From: Alphaproteobacteria bacterium
GTDB taxonomy: Bacteria; Pseudomonadota; Alphaproteobacteria; Sphingomonadales; Emcibacteraceae
Reading direction: 5' to 3'
Assembly: GCA_020446675.1 (NCBI GenBank)
Contig: JAGREE010000030.1
Span: forward strand, 1-45,823
DNA: 45,823 bases
Shown here: in pieces, positions 34,943-42,900 of the stretch
Position numbering within the stretch: position 1 is the stretch's first letter
How the letters are laid out: each line of letters starts with the position of its first letter
Program-made: the position numbers and the translations under genes
The notes under the pieces: model-generated
Databases searched by the model: none
Told to the model about the DNA's origin: nothing
What the model saw: only the letters and a program-made list of their open reading frames with translations

Positions 34943-35512
34943 ATGACAAAATTATTATTTTTAGCCGGTAGTGCCAGAAAAGAATCAATCAATAAGAAGC
35001 TTGCCGATGCAGCAGCAGAACTGGCCGCACAAAAAGGTGCTGAAGTCACGAAAATAGATTTGAAAGATTTTGAAATGCCGATTTATGATGGCGATTTGGA
35101 GGAGAAATATAACCTACCTGAGAATGCGGTCCGTTTGAAAAAGCTGTTCATAGAACATGATGGGTTTTTTATCGCCTCGCCAGAATATAACAGTTCAATC
35201 CCGCCACTTCTAAAAAATGCACTGGACTGGATTTCTAGGCCGCATGAGAAGGACGAGAAGCCCCTTTCTGCGTATCAGGGCAAGATTGCTGCAATAGGAT
35301 CTACTTCCCCCGGTGCACTTGGTGGTCTTCGCGGACTTGTTCCGCTTCGGATGATGCTGTCAAATATTGCCGTTCATGTTATTCCGAACCAGGTGGCAAT
35401 TTCATTCGGGCTGGATGCTTTTGATGAAACGGGAAAACTAAAAAATGAAGGACAGGAGCAGATGCTTTCAGCGTCCATGGAACAATTTGTCCAAACGGCG
35501 GGTGCTCTTTAA
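34943..35512 (+). CDS. NAD(P)H-dependent FMN reductase
   Basis: A 189-residue flavodoxin-like reductase of the ChrR/YieF/SsuE type. The phosphate loop of the FMN site is LAGSARKESINKKLA (residues 6-20). The SPEYNSSIPPLLKNALDWISRP motif binds the isoalloxazine ring, and GSTSPGALGGLRGL completes the site. Such enzymes reduce quinones, azo compounds or chromate. It has an AAGGAG ribosome site, is co-transcribed with pirin, and a strong terminator follows. Confidence 0.92.
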   Translation: MTKLLFLAGSARKESINKKLADAAAELAAQKGAEVTKIDLKDFEMPIYDGDLEEKYNLPENAVRLKKLFIEHDGFFIASPEYNSSIPPLLKNALDWISRPHEKDEKPLSAYQGKIAAIGSTSPGALGGLRGLVPLRMMLSNIAVHVIPNQVAISFGLDAFDETGKLKNEGQEQMLSASMEQFVQTAGAL

Positions 35513-35540
35513 TAACATATTAATCAGACATAACAGGAAC

Positions 35541-35577
35541 AGGCGGTGCAATGATAAAAATGTGCCGCCTTTTTTTG
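35541..35577 (+). terminator. Intrinsic terminator after the FMN reductase
   Basis: AGGCGGTGCA (35541-35550) pairs with TGTGCCGCCT (35561-35570) with two G-U pairs and a 10-base loop, followed by a run of seven T. It ends the pirin-reductase operon. Confidence 0.85.
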
Positions 35578-35645
35578 TTTTAAGCTGGCTGACATTTCAA
35601 ATTTTGTATATATGAATTTGATAATTTTAGACAGAGAAGCGATAG

Positions 35646-36158
35646 ATGACAAAATTAAAACTGGTATTTGGGCCTAGCCCCAATTTTAAACAAATTTCAG
35701 AGCCCGTGGAAGTTGTTGATAATGGCATTAAAATATTTTGTCAGGATTTAAGTGAAATGCTTTATGTCCACGGTGCGGTTGGAATTGCAGCTCCAATGGT
35801 TGGTATACATAAAAGAGTGATGGTTGTTGATTTACAGGAAAATGACGTTAAAAATCCATTTTCAATGATTAATCCTAAAATCACTTTCGCAAGTGAAGAA
35901 TTACAGACTTTTGAAGAAGGGTCAATTTGCTTTCCTGGCGTTTCTGCTGAAATTACCAGACCAAAATCAATTAAAGTTGAGTATCTTGATGAAGACGGTC
36001 AATCTCGGACTTTGGAGGCTGAAGGCTTTCTTTCAACCGTTATTCAACATGAAATTGATTATATGGACGGAAAAACTTATCTTGATTATCTGTCGCCAAT
36101 GAAACGAAGTCTGCTTTTAAAAAGAACCAGAAAATATACTCAAAAGAGTGGCTTTTAA
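35646..36158 (+). CDS. Peptide deformylase paralog with altered active-site motifs
   Basis: A 170-residue protein with the fold and length of peptide deformylase, the enzyme that removes N-formyl from nascent proteins. All three catalytic motifs are changed. Motif 1 is GIAAPMVG (Met51 for the usual Gln). Motif 2 is EGSIC (Ser93 where the metal-binding Cys sits, with a Cys two positions on). Motif 3 is QHEIDY (Tyr139 for the second metal-binding His); Glu136 and His135 remain. With two of three metal ligands replaced, normal deformylase activity is unlikely. Fold conservation around the site argues against simple decay. Role unknown. Confidence 0.88.
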   Translation: MTKLKLVFGPSPNFKQISEPVEVVDNGIKIFCQDLSEMLYVHGAVGIAAPMVGIHKRVMVVDLQENDVKNPFSMINPKITFASEELQTFEEGSICFPGVSAEITRPKSIKVEYLDEDGQSRTLEAEGFLSTVIQHEIDYMDGKTYLDYLSPMKRSLLLKRTRKYTQKSGF

Positions 36159-36298
36159 TTTATTTTACTCTTTATGCATACTCTTACCGAAATAATTAAT
36201 TATGCATATAGGGGCAATTTTGCCACAATTCACTGCAATAAGTTGAAAATTAATATTCAAGTGATAGACTATTATTAAATAGCGAAAAGGATTTTCAC

Positions 36299-36856
36299 AT
36301 GATTAAAAAAATATCAATATTCCTCTTATTGGTTGGCCTACCGATTTCTGCGAATGCAAAATCAGCAGAAGAAGACAGACAGGAAATTCGTGAAATGCGT
36401 TCCGAAGTGTTGGCTCAGCTTTATCAAAATAATCCTGAAGCAAAAGACCTTATCGCCGGAGCAGAAGGATATGCTGTTTTTAATAACGGCGGTGTAAACC
36501 TGATCCTGCTTTCAGCAGGAAGTGGCAAGGGCGTTGCCCATGATAATAAATCAGGAAAAGATGTTTTTATGCGTATGGCAACCGGCGGTGTAGGTATTGG
36601 ACTTGGCATTAAAGACTACCGGGCCGTGATTGTGTTCCATAAGCGTGCTATGTTTGACCAGTTTGTTGATAAAGGCTGGGATTTCTCAGGTCAGGCTGAT
36701 GCCGCCGCAAAGATTGATGACACTGGCGGAGAAGCAAACGCCGCTGATTCAGTGGTCAGTGGCGTTACCGTTTATCAGATGACCAAGAAGGGACTTGCAT
36801 TGCAAGCCACCCTACAAGGAACAAAATACTGGAAAGTTGATAAGTGGAATAACTAA
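36299..36856 (+). CDS. SYLF/Ysc84-domain lipid-binding exported protein
   Basis: A 185-residue protein with a signal peptide (MIKKISIFLLLVGLPISANA). The SYLF core reads LIAGAEGYAVFNNGGVNLILLSAGSGKGVAHDN, followed by GIGLGIKDYRAVIVF and a C-terminal GVTVYQMTKKGLALQATLQGTKYW. SYLF domains bind phosphoinositides in eukaryotes; bacterial members are periplasmic or lipid-associated with poorly known roles. AAAGG precedes the ATG. It is followed by a strong terminator. Confidence 0.85.
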   Translation: MIKKISIFLLLVGLPISANAKSAEEDRQEIREMRSEVLAQLYQNNPEAKDLIAGAEGYAVFNNGGVNLILLSAGSGKGVAHDNKSGKDVFMRMATGGVGIGLGIKDYRAVIVFHKRAMFDQFVDKGWDFSGQADAAAKIDDTGGEANAADSVVSGVTVYQMTKKGLALQATLQGTKYWKVDKWNN

Positions 36857-36873
36857 ACTTAAAGACTAAAAAA

Positions 36874-38064
36874 TTAGGTCGAAGAACGCGTTGCATAGTC
36901 TGCAGCGCGTTCTTTTTTTATAAGCTTAACCCCAAACAGCAAGCGTAAAATATTGGATTTTTTGATGACAAATTCGATGAGCAGCAGGCAGATAATAAAT
37001 GTGCCAAACGCAATAGAAAGATATTCAAAAATGCCGTTCATGCCCCAGTCTATAATATAATAGCCGATGATGATGAGTACAGTCTGGTGCAGAATATAAA
37101 AAGGATAAACAATGCCATTTCCATACTGCAGAAAATCATTGCTGAAATTTAGATAACGTCTGGCAAAGCCGATCAACATGGCAATCCATGACCATTTGAT
37201 AATCATTTCAACAAGATCCCACGGAATAATATCAAGGGGTGTATCCCAGTTATATTTGATCATGATGATGCCGTAAGAAAGAAAGGCCAAAATCATCGAC
37301 TTTTTGCGATTTTCCTCAAAAGCCTGCCAGACTGATGGCATCCGTACAAACAAGACGCCCATAATCAGGATATAGGCAAAGATAAAGTGGCCAAAGTTAT
37401 CGTGTATTATGTTATGGGTAACGTCATTATTTCCATTATAAAAATATACCGGAATATAAATCAGGTATGGTGCCCATAAAATGCGTGCGCCCTTATTAAG
37501 CCAGTTTTCAAATTTTGCCAGTCGGGTGATCCCTTTGTCGCTGTTGATATAGGCGATAATGGGAATAAGCAGGACCGTATAGAGAAACAAATAGGCCACA
37601 TACCACATATGGTTATAAGTCGGCCATGGGCTCAGCATCCCGTCCAGCCAGGTAAAATGAAAATATTTTTCGCTCCAGAACTGCCAGTAACCGGGGTCTA
37701 TAAAGCCTTTTTGCAGAGCCTCGAAATAGGGTTGCGGCGCAACAACCACGGCGCAGGCGAAAAGCAGGGGAACGAACAGTTTGATGAGCCGTTGTTTAAA
37801 AAAACCGGTCAGGGTCATCTTGATTGTCATCGCACTGATAGCGACGCCGGAAACCAGAAACAGAAGATCAAGCCGCCAGTTGGACGTCAGCATCATTATC
37901 GACTTTAAGAACCGGCTATCATGACCACTTTCTATATGAAAAGGCCATTCAACAAACATCATTCCTGTATGGTAAAAAACCAGATAGGCAAAGGCGAGAA
38001 CCCTTAACCAGTCCAGAAAATACTGTCTATTGCTGAATTGCTTTAAATCATTTGATGTTGCCAT
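36874..38064 (-). CDS. Acyltransferase-3 family membrane protein
   Basis: A 396-residue integral membrane protein of the acyltransferase-3/OafA-like group, with roughly ten hydrophobic helices. The N-terminal RQYFLDWLRVLAFAYLVFYHTGMMF carries the D-x-x-R and conserved His of the family; a second motif is WRLDLLFLVSGVAISAM. Members acylate sugars of surface polysaccharides or other acceptors. GGAG lies 8 bases before ATG 38064. A longer frame to 38241 runs into the divergent regulator and lacks a start signal. The intergenic LytTR-type repeats suggest control by the adjacent regulator. Confidence 0.88.
   Translation of the reverse strand: MATSNDLKQFSNRQYFLDWLRVLAFAYLVFYHTGMMFVEWPFHIESGHDSRFLKSIMMLTSNWRLDLLFLVSGVAISAMTIKMTLTGFFKQRLIKLFVPLLFACAVVVAPQPYFEALQKGFIDPGYWQFWSEKYFHFTWLDGMLSPWPTYNHMWYVAYLFLYTVLLIPIIAYINSDKGITRLAKFENWLNKGARILWAPYLIYIPVYFYNGNNDVTHNIIHDNFGHFIFAYILIMGVLFVRMPSVWQAFEENRKKSMILAFLSYGIIMIKYNWDTPLDIIPWDLVEMIIKWSWIAMLIGFARRYLNFSNDFLQYGNGIVYPFYILHQTVLIIIGYYIIDWGMNGIFEYLSIAFGTFIICLLLIEFVIKKSNILRLLFGVKLIKKERAADYATRSST
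36882..36919. terminator. Intrinsic terminator embedded in the acyltransferase 3' end
   Basis: AAGAACGCG (36882-36890) pairs with CGCGTTCTT (36906-36914). Inner TGCA/TGCA pairing extends it to a ~14-pair stem with a 5-base loop, followed by T's on the plus strand. It terminates the SYLF gene, yet most of it is coding sequence for the last residues (KKERAADYATRSST) of the convergent acyltransferase. Confidence 0.85.
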
Positions 38065-38129
38065 CCCATTTCTCCGAAAATAAATCATTGAATTCATGAT
38101 CTGTTTATTGGAGACTGAAGGCCAGAATT

Positions 38130-38200
38130 TTGGGATAAAGGAACGGGATTTGTGACAATCGGGGCGCGGGTTGTGACAAGCGGTATCAAAAATGTGATAA
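38130..38200. promoter_or_regulatory. Phased direct repeats, probable LytTR operator
   Basis: TTGTGACAA at 38150-38158 recurs at 38171-38179, then as ATGTGATAA at 38192-38200, and more weakly upstream as TTGGGATAA at 38130-38138. The spacing is 21, 21 and 20 bases, about two helical turns, so all copies face the same side. LytTR domains bind 9-base direct repeats separated by about 12 bases, which is this layout. The last copy is 17 bases before the LytTR gene, so autoregulation is likely. Confidence 0.75.
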
Positions 38201-38217
38201 GAGGAGCGGGTGTATAA

Positions 38218-39024
38218 ATGATCCAGACCATCAAACGACACTGGAAATTATTTGCCGTCGCTTTCAGTTTTTATATTGTTGATGCGGCCATGCGCTCAAC
38301 ATCACTCATTATGGAATTTCAGGACAGGGGGGAGCCACTTGATATCTGGAAACCTTTTGTATGGGAATATTCAAGTACAATTGTGGCCTTTATCCTGCTG
38401 CCGTTTATTTTAATGTTCGATGAACGCTATCCTATTTCAAGCAGCAGCTGGCGGGAAAGACTGTTGCTGCATATCCCGTTAAGTATGGTATTTTCTTTTT
38501 TACACATTCTCGGCATGGTCACAGTTAGGAAGGTGATTTATTTTTTAGCAGGGGAAATATACGAATTTACCGATATCAATTACGCAATCCTATATGAATA
38601 CCGTAAAGACCTGATGTCCTATATCACAATTCTGATCGTTATTTACGGCTATCGGGAAATCTTAAGATTACGCCAAGGTGAGGCACAAATCGAAAAATCC
38701 GCTGAGGAGAGGATCATGGTCAGTAAGGCCGGTATGTTTCAGTTTATTGACCCAAAATCCGTTGATTGGGTTGAAGCGGCCGGCAATTATGTCGAACTTC
38801 ATGTGGGAAATGAAAATTATATGCTCAGAGCCACTATGAAAGAAATTGAAGACCGGCTCGGTGAACAGAACTTTGCCCGTGTTCACCGCTCGTCAATTGT
38901 CCGCCGCGATTATATTGACCGCATCCAGCCCTTAGCCAATGGCGATAAGACTATTTGTCTTAAAGACGGGACCGAGCTTCGGGTTTCCAGAAGATATAAT
39001 GAGAATTTGAAACTTACAGGGTGA
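38218..39024 (+). CDS. Membrane-anchored LytTR-family transcription regulator
   Basis: A 268-residue protein with four hydrophobic helices in residues ~10-145 (LFAVAFSFYIVDAAM, STIVAFILLPFILMF, LLLHIPLSMVFSFLHILGMV and LMSYITILIVIYGY). A C-terminal LytTR DNA-binding domain follows from ~165: VDWVEAAGNYVELHVGNENYMLRATMKEIEDRL and FARVHRSSIVRRDYIDRI. There is no receiver domain, so it probably senses a membrane signal directly. Phased repeats precede it and it is divergent from an acyltransferase-3 gene. It ends one base from the convergent DUF4412 gene. Confidence 0.9.
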   Translation: MIQTIKRHWKLFAVAFSFYIVDAAMRSTSLIMEFQDRGEPLDIWKPFVWEYSSTIVAFILLPFILMFDERYPISSSSWRERLLLHIPLSMVFSFLHILGMVTVRKVIYFLAGEIYEFTDINYAILYEYRKDLMSYITILIVIYGYREILRLRQGEAQIEKSAEERIMVSKAGMFQFIDPKSVDWVEAAGNYVELHVGNENYMLRATMKEIEDRLGEQNFARVHRSSIVRRDYIDRIQPLANGDKTICLKDGTELRVSRRYNENLKLTG

Positions 39025-39025
39025 C

Positions 39026-39847
39026 TTATTGGCCCATTAAATTTCTTTGTTTATAGCTTTCCGGTGCCATAAACTCACTCTCATCAATATCCTGATTGCT
39101 GATTGAAGACAGCATGGACTCGTGTGTTGCCTGGCCATTTGAATATTGCCGGCTTAATACCGGAAAGCCATCCATTTCATTCATATATGAAAACGGGTTA
39201 TCATCCATCCGGACAGGGGACATTTTGCTTAAATCCTCCATGAACCCCTTCATGAATTCGGCCATATTTTTAAATGAAGTTTGAATATCATCACCGACGT
39301 CAAGATCAGACCAGGACGTAATGCAATATTCTCCCTGTTTCTGATCGCCCCGGTAGGCTTCATAATAGTCGCATGAATAACCGTTGATGGTGTCATTCTT
39401 TCCTGTTTTTTTAATTTCCGTTTTTACCTGGGGCGCCTGCATCTGTTGTTGTCCACCCATAGCCGACATTCTTTGCTTCATCATTTTCTCAACCATGGCT
39501 CTCTGTTCGGGTGGGACCTGTGCCAGCGCTTTTTCCATTGCCGCGTCCATTTGACTTTTAACGGAACCTGCGGTCGATTTATCAAAAACCATGTAGGATT
39601 TCTCTTTATGTGAAATGACAGTCATATTTTGTGCGGAACTGTCGAAGATCATCTCGGTTCCTTCCATGCCTTTCATTTTCATATTTCCCTCAGAAAATAA
39701 AACCTGCATTGTTTCTTCCTGCGCGTTTTTCTTACGCAGATCCTTATTTACAATTTGAATGATTTCCCCGGCATAAAGGGGAGTGGATAATAAAGAAATA
39801 AAAAGAGTGGATAATAAAATTTTTGAATTTCTATTGAATTTTGTCAT
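39026..39847 (-). CDS. Exported DUF4412-like protein
   Basis: A 273-residue protein with a signal peptide (KILLSTLFISLLSTPLYAGE). The repeated beta-strand body (MQVLFSEGNMKMKGMEGTEMIFDSSAQNMTVISHKEKSYMVF) is typical of DUF4412. A Met/Gln-rich middle follows (VEKMMKQRMSAMGGQQQMQ, ~120-140), then a segment with two Cys (GYSCDYYEAYRGDQKQGEYC). Function unknown; a fold like lipoprotein-carrier LolA is often suggested for this family. The Met-rich stretch could bind metal. Confidence 0.75.
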   Translation of the reverse strand: MTKFNRNSKILLSTLFISLLSTPLYAGEIIQIVNKDLRKKNAQEETMQVLFSEGNMKMKGMEGTEMIFDSSAQNMTVISHKEKSYMVFDKSTAGSVKSQMDAAMEKALAQVPPEQRAMVEKMMKQRMSAMGGQQQMQAPQVKTEIKKTGKNDTINGYSCDYYEAYRGDQKQGEYCITSWSDLDVGDDIQTSFKNMAEFMKGFMEDLSKMSPVRMDDNPFSYMNEMDGFPVLSRQYSNGQATHESMLSSISNQDIDESEFMAPESYKQRNLMGQ

Positions 39848-40003
39848 GTGTCATGCCCAGTTTTGTTAATTGCCCATAATATTAAATTAACCATAACATA
39901 CAAGTATTTGAAAGTCAGCGGTTTTTAGTAATAAGCATTTCTAAATTCATTGACATTTTATCCCTCAGCCTTATCGTGAATAAAAAATATAAGGGAGAAT
40001 TAA

Positions 40004-41041
40004 ATGATAAATCTAACAAAATTAACGCGTGTTTCATTACTGGCCAGTGTTGCCGCATTCACAATGGGCTCCATCTCAAACGCACAGGATGTTCCTTATG
40101 AAGAAGTTCCTGGGGTTTGGGCCAAACTGCCGGATGGACGCAAATGGGGTTCGACCAGCACAGTATATTATGCCGGAAACGGAAATATCTGGGCGGCGGA
40201 ACGCTGTGGTGGCAACGGCAACTGTATGGATACGCCGGACATTGACCCTGTGATGCTGATCAGCCAGGACGGTAAAATACTTAAAACATTTGGCAAGGGG
40301 ATGATGGTCTGGCCCCACGGCATTCATGTCGATAAAGAAGGCAACGTCTGGATCGCTGACGGCCGTGGTGATGAAAAGCGCGGTGTTGGTCATCAGGTTC
40401 ATAAATTTAGTCCGGATGGCGAACTTTTGATGTCTCTTGGTCAGGCCGGGAAAGCGGGGCGCGGTAAATATATATTTGATCAGCCCTGTGATGTTCTGGT
40501 GGCACCAAACGGCGATATTTTTGTTGCTGATGGTCATTCGCCCAAAGGCAATAACCGGGTTGTGAAATATAACAGTAAAGGTGAATATCTGATGGAATTT
40601 GGCGGCGATGGCGCCGAGTTCGGTGAAATGTATGAACCACACAGTCTGGCGATGGATAGCCAGGGGCGGCTTTTTGTTGCTGACCGATATAATGACCGGG
40701 TGCAGATTTTTACCCAGGACGGTGAATTTATCAATAGCTGGCGTCAGTTTGGTCGGCCTAGTGGCGTATATATAGACAAAAATGATATCCTTTATGTGGC
40801 GGATAGTGAAAGCAATTCCGGGGGCACCCGTAATCCGGGCTGGGACCGGGGCATCCGCATTGGAAGTGCAAAGACAGGTTGGGTCACGGGCTTTATTCCT
40901 GACCCTGATAAGGGGGTTGCCTTCAGCCGTGCAGAAGGGGTAACGGCCGATGAAGACGGTAATATCTACGGCGCTGAAGTGGAGGAACAAAATCTTCGTA
41001 AATATGTGCCGCGCGGGACGTTGCCACGCCGTAGCGAATAA
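40004..41041 (+). CDS. Exported NHL-repeat beta-propeller, amidating-lyase-like
   Basis: A 345-residue exported protein: signal peptide (LLASVAAFTMGSISNAQ), then NHL-type blades such as VWPHGIHVDKEGNVWIADG, FDQPCDVLVAPNGDIFVADGH, YEPHSLAMDSQGRLFVADRYNDRVQIF and FSRAEGVTADEDGNIYGAEV. The pattern resembles peptidyl-alpha-hydroxyglycine amidating lyase, a six-bladed propeller with a His-coordinated zinc site, but bacterial relatives have no proven substrate. AAGGGAG precedes the ATG. It is followed by the HerA-like gene. Confidence 0.85.
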   Translation: MINLTKLTRVSLLASVAAFTMGSISNAQDVPYEEVPGVWAKLPDGRKWGSTSTVYYAGNGNIWAAERCGGNGNCMDTPDIDPVMLISQDGKILKTFGKGMMVWPHGIHVDKEGNVWIADGRGDEKRGVGHQVHKFSPDGELLMSLGQAGKAGRGKYIFDQPCDVLVAPNGDIFVADGHSPKGNNRVVKYNSKGEYLMEFGGDGAEFGEMYEPHSLAMDSQGRLFVADRYNDRVQIFTQDGEFINSWRQFGRPSGVYIDKNDILYVADSESNSGGTRNPGWDRGIRIGSAKTGWVTGFIPDPDKGVAFSRAEGVTADEDGNIYGAEVEEQNLRKYVPRGTLPRRSE

Positions 41042-41065
41042 AAAACATTATTAAGGGGTTTTGGT

Positions 41066-42562
41066 ATGGATGAAGGTATACTCATCGGGGGAAGTGAAGC
41101 CGGGCATGTGTTTCTTGACCCCCGTTATGCCAACAGACACGGATTAATCGCCGGCGCAACAGGGACGGGCAAAACAGTCACCCTGCAATGTCTGGCGGAA
41201 GGGTTTTCCGATCTGGGTATTCCGGTCTTTATGGCTGATGTTAAAGGCGATATTTCGGGGATAAGCCAGGCAGGAAAGCCCCACCCCAAAATTGATGAAC
41301 GCGTCAAATCTATCGGGATTGACGGCTATACACAATATGGATATCCGGTTAGCTTTTGGGACGTTTTCTCAGAAAAAGGTACAGCCGTCAGATCAACAAT
41401 TTCTGAAATGGGGCCGCAGCTTCTTTCGCGGCTAATGGAATTAAACGAAGCGCAGGAAAGCATCATTACTCTGGTCTTTGAATATGCGGATCAGGAAGGC
41501 CTCCTACTCGTTGATTTGGCGGATTTGAGAACTACCCTTGAATATTTAGGGGAAAATACCGGAAGTCTGGGCCTTAATTACAGTGTCTCTAAAGCTTCGG
41601 TAAACGCCATTTTACGTCGGCTTCTTATGCTGGAACGTGAAGGGGGAGACGTGTTTTTTGGGGAACCGGCCTTATCACTCGAAGACTTTATGGTGACTGA
41701 CAGAAACGGTCGGGGCCGGATTAATATTCTTGCCGCCGATAAATTGATTAACAGCCCGCGCGTCTATTCCACATTTTTATTATGGCTGCTTTCCGAATTA
41801 TTTGAAAATCTGCCTGAGATAGGGGATCCGGAGCAACCGGTGCTGGTCTTTTTCTTTGATGAGGCCCATCTGCTTTTTAACAGTGCGCCAAAATCCCTTA
41901 TTGAAAAAATTGAACAGGTTGTCCGGCTGATCAGGTCAAAAGGCGTCGGTGTTTATTTCATCAGCCAAAGTCCGTCTGATATACCCGATACGGTTTTAGG
42001 GCAGCTTGGTAACAGAATTCAGCATGCACTGCGGGCCTATACACCGCGCGAACAGAAGGCCGTTAAGGTCGCCGCCCAGTCATTTCGGGAAAACCCGAAG
42101 CTGGATACTGTAAGTGTCATCAGTGAACTTGGTGTTGGCGAAGCACTGGTTTCTGTTTTGCAGGATAAGGCTATTCCAAGCCCGGTTGAACGGGTGCTGA
42201 TCAGGCCACCCCATTCACGGATCGGCAAAGCCACGGACCAGGAACGCAAGGCAATTCTGGATAATGATATTAATATGCGTCGTTATGCGGAGCCGTTTGA
42301 TCCGCGCTCAGCCCATGAAATACTTCGTGAAAGAATGGCGGAAAAAATAAACAGGGAAAACAGGGAAAAAGAAAGTAAGAGTAAAAGTTACACAAGTGTT
42401 CCAAGAACAGCATCAAGAACAAGATCAGGAGCAGGCTCAAGAACACGCACCAGTAACAGGCAAACAGCCGGTGAAGCATTTGTAAAAAGTATGGCGCGAA
42501 GCGCGGGACGCAGTCTTGGCAACAGATTGCTTCGCGGTATTTTGGGTTCCCTGCTTAAATAA
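41066..42562 (+). CDS. HerA-like ATPase, DUF853 family
   Basis: A 498-residue FtsK/HerA-superfamily P-loop ATPase. Walker A is GATGTGKT (residues 30-37), Walker B VFFFDEAHLL (~258-267), and ISQSPSDIPDTVLGQLGNRIQHALRAYTP gives the sensor and arginine-finger region. DUF853 proteins are common standalone ATPases with unproven DNA-translocation roles. No NurA-type nuclease partner is adjacent. The Ser/Arg/Thr-rich C-terminal stretch (~430-470) is low complexity, followed by a conserved helical end (LGNRLLRGILGSLLK). A hairpin terminator and then a tRNA fragment follow directly. Confidence 0.92.
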   Translation: MDEGILIGGSEAGHVFLDPRYANRHGLIAGATGTGKTVTLQCLAEGFSDLGIPVFMADVKGDISGISQAGKPHPKIDERVKSIGIDGYTQYGYPVSFWDVFSEKGTAVRSTISEMGPQLLSRLMELNEAQESIITLVFEYADQEGLLLVDLADLRTTLEYLGENTGSLGLNYSVSKASVNAILRRLLMLEREGGDVFFGEPALSLEDFMVTDRNGRGRINILAADKLINSPRVYSTFLLWLLSELFENLPEIGDPEQPVLVFFFDEAHLLFNSAPKSLIEKIEQVVRLIRSKGVGVYFISQSPSDIPDTVLGQLGNRIQHALRAYTPREQKAVKVAAQSFRENPKLDTVSVISELGVGEALVSVLQDKAIPSPVERVLIRPPHSRIGKATDQERKAILDNDINMRRYAEPFDPRSAHEILRERMAEKINRENREKESKSKSYTSVPRTASRTRSGAGSRTRTSNRQTAGEAFVKSMARSAGRSLGNRLLRGILGSLLK

Positions 42563-42566
42563 TGAA

Positions 42567-42596
42567 AAAGACTTGAGCTTAAAAAGCCAAGTCTTT
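42567..42596 (+). terminator. Terminator after the HerA-like gene
   Basis: AAAGACTTG (42567-42575) pairs with CAAGTCTTT (42588-42596), a perfect 9-base stem with further inner AGCTT/AAGCC-type pairing. The pairing ends in T's of the stem itself. It lies 5 bases after the stop and 9 bases before the tRNA fragment on the opposite strand. Confidence 0.7.
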
Positions 42597-42604
42597 GATC
42601 TGAA

Positions 42605-42662
42605 TGGCGCGCTTGGGAAGATTCGAACTCCCGACCCCTTGATTCGTAGTCAAGTACTCTAT
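42605..42662 (-). tRNA. tRNA-Arg(ACG) 3' fragment; attachment-site scar
   Basis: Read on the minus strand this holds the anticodon stem-loop CTTGA-CTACGAA-TCAAG (anticodon ACG), the variable loop, the T arm GGGAG-TTCGAAT-CTTCC and the acceptor 3' strand ending in CCA. The D arm and the 5' acceptor strand are missing. Upstream of ATAGAGTACTTG, the sequence becomes unrelated AT-rich DNA where GCTCAG...GG of the D arm should be. This is the expected remnant when an element integrates into the 3' part of a tRNA gene. The intact gene should lie at the element's other end, beyond the right edge. It is not a functional tRNA gene. Confidence 0.88.
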
Positions 42663-42900
42663 GGCTTAACATATTGAAATAAAACAAGATATTCTTCTTT
42701 CACCACCTAAGTAAATGATAAGTAAAAAATTGCAATTTCAACTATAAGTGGATTTTGATTGATTCTTTGTTCGAGAAAGACATCGAATTGGTGATGTCAC
42801 ATCAAAATGACTGTATTGAGAAGAAATGCCGAAATAAGGTGTTGAAATCATCTGTCACTGCCTCATAATAAATAAAATTATTGAATTGGGGCATGCTAAC

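Noticed and set aside
38065..38241. N-terminal extension of the acyltransferase
   Set aside because: It would overlap the LytTR gene and cover the phased repeats, and it reads as non-protein-like sequence; ATG 38064 has a ribosome site.
40076..40990. 304-residue antisense frame opposite the NHL-propeller gene
   Set aside because: A shadow frame: the sense gene has a signal peptide, family motifs and a ribosome site; the antisense frame has none.
42605..42662. A functional tRNA-Arg gene
   Set aside because: The D arm and 5' acceptor strand are absent and the upstream sequence cannot pair with the 3' strand.
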